10,424 bases of DNA, taken from NCBI GenBank assembly GCA_003641415.1, contig QNAG01000086.1, positions 1 through 10,424 on the forward strand. Direction: 5' to 3'. Each line of letters starts with the position of its first letter. Position 1 is the first letter of the stretch. The notes beneath the pieces were generated by a model. The model had not been told where the DNA came from and did no database searches. It worked only from the letters and a program-made list of their open reading frames with translations. The DNA is from Candidatus Zixiibacteriota bacterium. Lineage in GTDB: Bacteria; Zixibacteria; MSB-5A5; GN15; FEB-12. The translations under genes were made by a program, and so were the position numbers. Shown piece by piece: positions 8,192-10,424 of the stretch.

Positions 8192-10424
8192 TCATGGACC
8201 AGGGAATATTCCATCTGAAGCCGCGTTGCCCTGATATGGCCTGCCGGCTACCACCGGGAAGTTTATCCCGAATCCGGCTGAGAAGCGCGACTGGTAGCTC
8301 TGTGAACCAGCGACGAAATTGTTCAAAGTGTTAAGCACGCCTGGTATATTGTCCAATACATCCTGAGCGACTAAGAAGTCGTTCTCATTTTCAAACGGTA
8401 TCATTATAAAGTTATAGTCAGTTGTAGAAGTCACAATAATCGGGCAGGAGATATCGCCCGAATCGGGAACCGACCCTGCCAGACTTAACACTGTCTCTGC
8501 GGCAGCATTGACTTGATAAACACCGCCTACATTGACTGTGAAATTCGTTCCGAAACCGGCTGCGAAGCGGGCTTCAAAGTTCTGTGATGCAGCGTTGAAA
8601 TTATTGACAGTCAGTACATTTGAAGAACCAATAGCAGCGATTAGACCATCAGCATCAACAATACCCGTATTTGCAAACGGAACGCCTACGAGATTGTAAT
8701 TAGTTGTTGAAGTTGTTACTAACTGATAATCATACTCGCCAACTCGATTTGATACTTCTGAGCGAGCGCCGTAAATATCTACCGCCTCGACCACGTAAAA
8801 GTATTGATTGAGGGTATCACCGACAACGTCAGCGCCGTCGATGTCGTCATCCGTGAAGAAAGTCGTCAGGTCATCGGTGGCGCCAATTGAATCGCTTGGG
8901 CCAGGTGTGAAATAAGCTCGGGCGCCACGAGACACAACATAGTAATCAATAGTAGTGGCATACCCAACCGTGTCATGTGTGCAGGCCGACCAATTCAACT
9001 GGATAGTCTCACCGAGAATTTGGATAGAAAGATCTGAAATGGGAGCAGGTGGAGCTGAATTCACCACTTCGATTTCAACAGTATCAGGATTTGAGAAAAG
9101 GAAGTTGTCGTCAACTGTCAATTCGAAGATGTATATATCCGTGATCGTGGTTGTAAATGTCGGCATAGGATCGGTTGCATCAGAAAGAGATATTGTCTGA
9201 CCGCTGATTTGCACCCACGAGTAGTTTATAAGATCAAAATCTGGATCGGATGATGCCGAACCATCCAATGTTACCATTGCTCCAACAGTAACCCCAAACT
9301 GATCAGGTCCAGCGTCTGCAGTTGGTGCGCGGTTAAAATCACTGACCGTAATAGTTACAATCTCGGAATCGATTACGGCCGGGAAAGCTCCATCAGCAGC
9401 GTAAAACGTAACATCGTACAAACCGGCATCGGAGAAGCTCGGTGTCCAATCGAAACCACCAGTACCATCGCCATAGTCTATAAATGTAGCTGTACCCGGT
9501 AAAGTTGAAGTACTTAAAACAGGAATATCGCCATCAGCATCAGTAGCCGATACACCAAAGATCAACTGTACGTCCTCGGTCGTACTTTGCGGACCAATAT
9601 TTGCCAATACTGGCTGGTCGTTAACGGCCGTCACTATGAACACAGCTGGGTCAGAGTCTGAGAGCGCACCCGGATCAGTTGCAGTAAATGTAATTGTCTC
9701 AGCGCCATTCCAGTCAGCGCTTGGGATTGTGATTGTAGCCACTCTTGCGGTGATATCTACTGTAAGTTCACTGTTGCCGCTGTAACTCCAGGTTATCTCA
9801 GCGTCCGTGTTATCTACATCAGAGACATAATCATCCAGACTGATAGTCGCAAAGGTTGAGCCTTCAGCTATAGTCTGATCGGGGATATCAGCTACAATTG
9901 GAGCATCGTTAACGGCTGTCACTGTGAACACAGCTGGGTCAGAGTCTGAGAGCAGACCCGGATCAGTTGCAGTAAATGTAATTGTCTCAGCGCCATTCCA
10001 GTCAGCGCTTGGGATTGTGATTGTAGCTACTCTTGAGGTTATATCAACTGTAAGTTCACTGTTGCCGCTGTAACTCCAGGTCATCTCAGCGTCCGTGTTG
10101 TCTACATCAGAGACATAATCATCCAGACTGATAGTCGCAAAGGTGGAACCCTCGGCTATAGTCTGATCGGGGATATCAGCTACAATTGGAGCATCGTTAT
10201 CAGCTGTCACTGTGAACACAGCTGGGTCAGAATCATATAGCAGACCCGGGTCGGTGGCGGTGAATGTAATTGTCTCAGCGCCATTCCAATCTGTGCTTGG
10301 GATTGTGATTGTCGCTACTCTTGAGGTTATATCTACTGTAAGTTCACTGTTGCCGCTGTAACTCCAGGTCATCTCAGCGTCCGTGTTGTCTACATCAGAG
10401 ACATAATCATCCAGACTGATAGTC
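8192..10424 (-). CDS. Repeat-rich extracellular protein, 5' end outside the window
   Basis: An open frame enters from the right edge and stops with TGA at 8192-8194; 743 residues are visible, numbered here from the first full codon at 10423. The ATG at 10372 lies inside a repeat unit and is not the true start. Order: cadherin-like repeats (1-75 partial, 76-171, 172-267) with NDAP, SDVDN and WNGAETITFTATDPG motifs; one DNGDGT-type unit of the family found in the downstream protein (268-363, with Tyr replacing Asn in the turn: DYGDGTGGFDWTP); a PKD-like domain (364-455, 'PTADAGPDQ', 'LDGSASSDPD'); an FnIII-like domain (458-565); and two copies of an unassigned C-terminal module (568-654 and 662-743). 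No dockerin or anchor motif ends the protein, unlike its neighbour. It is probably secreted, but the signal peptide would be outside the window. Its end lies 50 bases before the GTG of the next gene, so the two are probably co-transcribed. Confidence 0.9.
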   Translation of the reverse strand, partial: TISLDDYVSDVDNTDAEMTWSYSGNSELTVDITSRVATITIPSTDWNGAETITFTATDPGLLYDSDPAVFTVTADNDAPIVADIPDQTIAEGSTFATISLDDYVSDVDNTDAEMTWSYSGNSELTVDITSRVATITIPSADWNGAETITFTATDPGLLSDSDPAVFTVTAVNDAPIVADIPDQTIAEGSTFATISLDDYVSDVDNTDAEITWSYSGNSELTVDITARVATITIPSADWNGAETITFTATDPGALSDSDPAVFIVTAVNDQPVLANIGPQSTTEDVQLIFGVSATDADGDIPVLSTSTLPGTATFIDYGDGTGGFDWTPSFSDAGLYDVTFYAADGAFPAVIDSEIVTITVSDFNRAPTADAGPDQFGVTVGAMVTLDGSASSDPDFDLINYSWVQISGQTISLSDATDPMPTFTTTITDIYIFELTVDDNFLFSNPDTVEIEVVNSAPPAPISDLSIQILGETIQLNWSACTHDTVGYATTIDYYVVSRGARAYFTPGPSDSIGATDDLTTFFTDDDIDGADVVGDTLNQYFYVVEAVDIYGARSEVSNRVGEYDYQLVTTSTTNYNLVGVPFANTGIVDADGLIAAIGSSNVLTVNNFNAASQNFEARFAAGFGTNFTVNVGGVYQVNAAAETVLSLAGSVPDSGDISCPIIVTSTTDYNFIMIPFENENDFLVAQDVLDNIPGVLNTLNNFVAGSQSYQSRFSAGFGINFPVVAGRPYQGNAASDGIFPGP
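8195..8722 (-). repeat. Duplicated unassigned C-terminal module of about 85 residues
   Basis: Two related copies (8462-8722 and 8195-8440) end the upstream protein. Shared positions follow the pattern V-T-x-T-T-x-Y-N, then (V/I)PF, NNF-x-A-x-SQ, RF-x-AGFG-x-NF-x-V, G-x-x-YQ-x-NAA. The second copy ends at the point where the first copy's homology would finish, so the stop codon looks natural. I cannot assign the module to a named family from memory. Confidence 0.75.
9059..9334 (-). other. PKD-like domain (coding segment)
   Basis: Visible residues 364-455 begin NRAPTADAGPDQ and carry VTLDGSASSDPDFDLINYSW and ELTVDDN, the usual strands of PKD/REJ-type Ig-like folds found in bacterial surface proteins and glycosidases. 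It is a protein-protein or carbohydrate contact module, not an enzyme. Confidence 0.85.
9335..9622 (-). repeat. Single DNGDGT-type unit shared with the downstream gene
   Basis: This 96-residue unit ('VLANIGPQ', 'EDVQLIFGVSATDADGDIP', 'LPGTATFIDYGDGTGGFDW') closely matches units 2-5 of the downstream protein, including the strands VTFYAADGA and IDSEIVTITV. It is a different family from the 288-bp units beside it, although it happens to have the same length. Confidence 0.85.
9623..10423 (-). repeat. 288-bp tandem repeats encoding 96-residue cadherin-like units
   Basis: Two full units (9623-9910 and 9911-10198) and a 225-bp partial unit (10199-10423) lie head to tail with a strict 288-bp period; for example, the sequence CACAGCTGGG (plus strand) recurs at 9641, 9929 and 10217. 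By hand alignment the two full units differ at about 14 of 288 bases (about 95% identical) and 4 of 96 residues. The partial unit differs from its neighbour at about 16 bases. The array continues past the right edge. Confidence 0.95.

Noticed and set aside
8141..8195. The two large repeat genes being one gene broken by a frameshift
   Set aside because: The downstream frame has its own ribosome site and signal peptide, and the upstream protein ends where its duplicated C-terminal module would naturally finish.
8203..8212. Perfect palindrome GGAATATTCC near the end of the upstream gene
   Set aside because: It is short, lies inside coding sequence, has no T-run after it and no partner copy nearby, so it may be chance.
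1496..9200. Many short plus-strand open frames, for example 3075-3536, 4083-4439 and 5697-6020
   Set aside because: They lie antisense to well-supported minus-strand domains, have biased compositions, recur only because the repeats recur, and lack ribosome sites.
9623..10424. Tandem repeats as a CRISPR array or satellite DNA
   Set aside because: The period is 288 bp, a multiple of three. The repeats are open throughout and encode a cadherin-like fold, and there are no unique spacers.

Overview
The window is a stretch of secreted, repeat-rich surface or extracellular protein genes, all on the minus strand. It carries no plus-strand gene, RNA gene, transposase or CRISPR array that I can support. 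Reading along the minus strand (right to left), it holds: (1) the 3' part of a very long gene (10424 to 8192) built of near-identical cadherin-like repeats, a PKD-like domain, a fibronectin type III-like domain and a duplicated C-terminal module; (2) a complete gene (8141 to 3177) for a giant secreted protein with signal peptide, FnIII, IPT/TIG, 13 Ig/cadherin-like repeats and a C-terminal type I dockerin; (3) an intrinsic terminator (3119-3144); (4) a gene-free interval (2618-3118) with two good sigma70-like promoters and several inverted repeats; and (5) the 5' part of a gene for a secreted sialidase-like (BNR/Asp-box) beta-propeller protein (2617 to 1, running off the left edge).

The organism is probably an uncultured bacterium of the FCB group. 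Candidate division Zixibacteria is my best guess, because such genomes are rich in very long secreted proteins of Ig-like repeats ending in a dockerin module of the 'NVYDIVFLVNYLFRGG' type. This is inference from remembered protein style, not from a search. Promoters and Shine-Dalgarno sites look like ordinary sigma70/GGAGG signals.

The first two genes look like an operon: the gap between them is 50 bases, with no terminator. They also share a repeat family, since one unit in the upstream protein closely resembles units 2-5 of the downstream protein. Only the downstream protein carries a dockerin. The likely job is extracellular: adhesion, a surface layer or filament, or assembly onto a cohesin-bearing partner. 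No catalytic domain is visible in either. The third gene is an independent unit with its own promoters.

The most notable points are the 288-bp tandem repeats (about 95% identical) running off the right edge, the evident repeat traffic between the two adjacent genes, the GTG start that corrects the gene boundary, the structured leader ahead of the propeller gene, and a duplicated C-terminal domain that I cannot assign to a named family. I see no defence, mobile-element or biosynthetic system.
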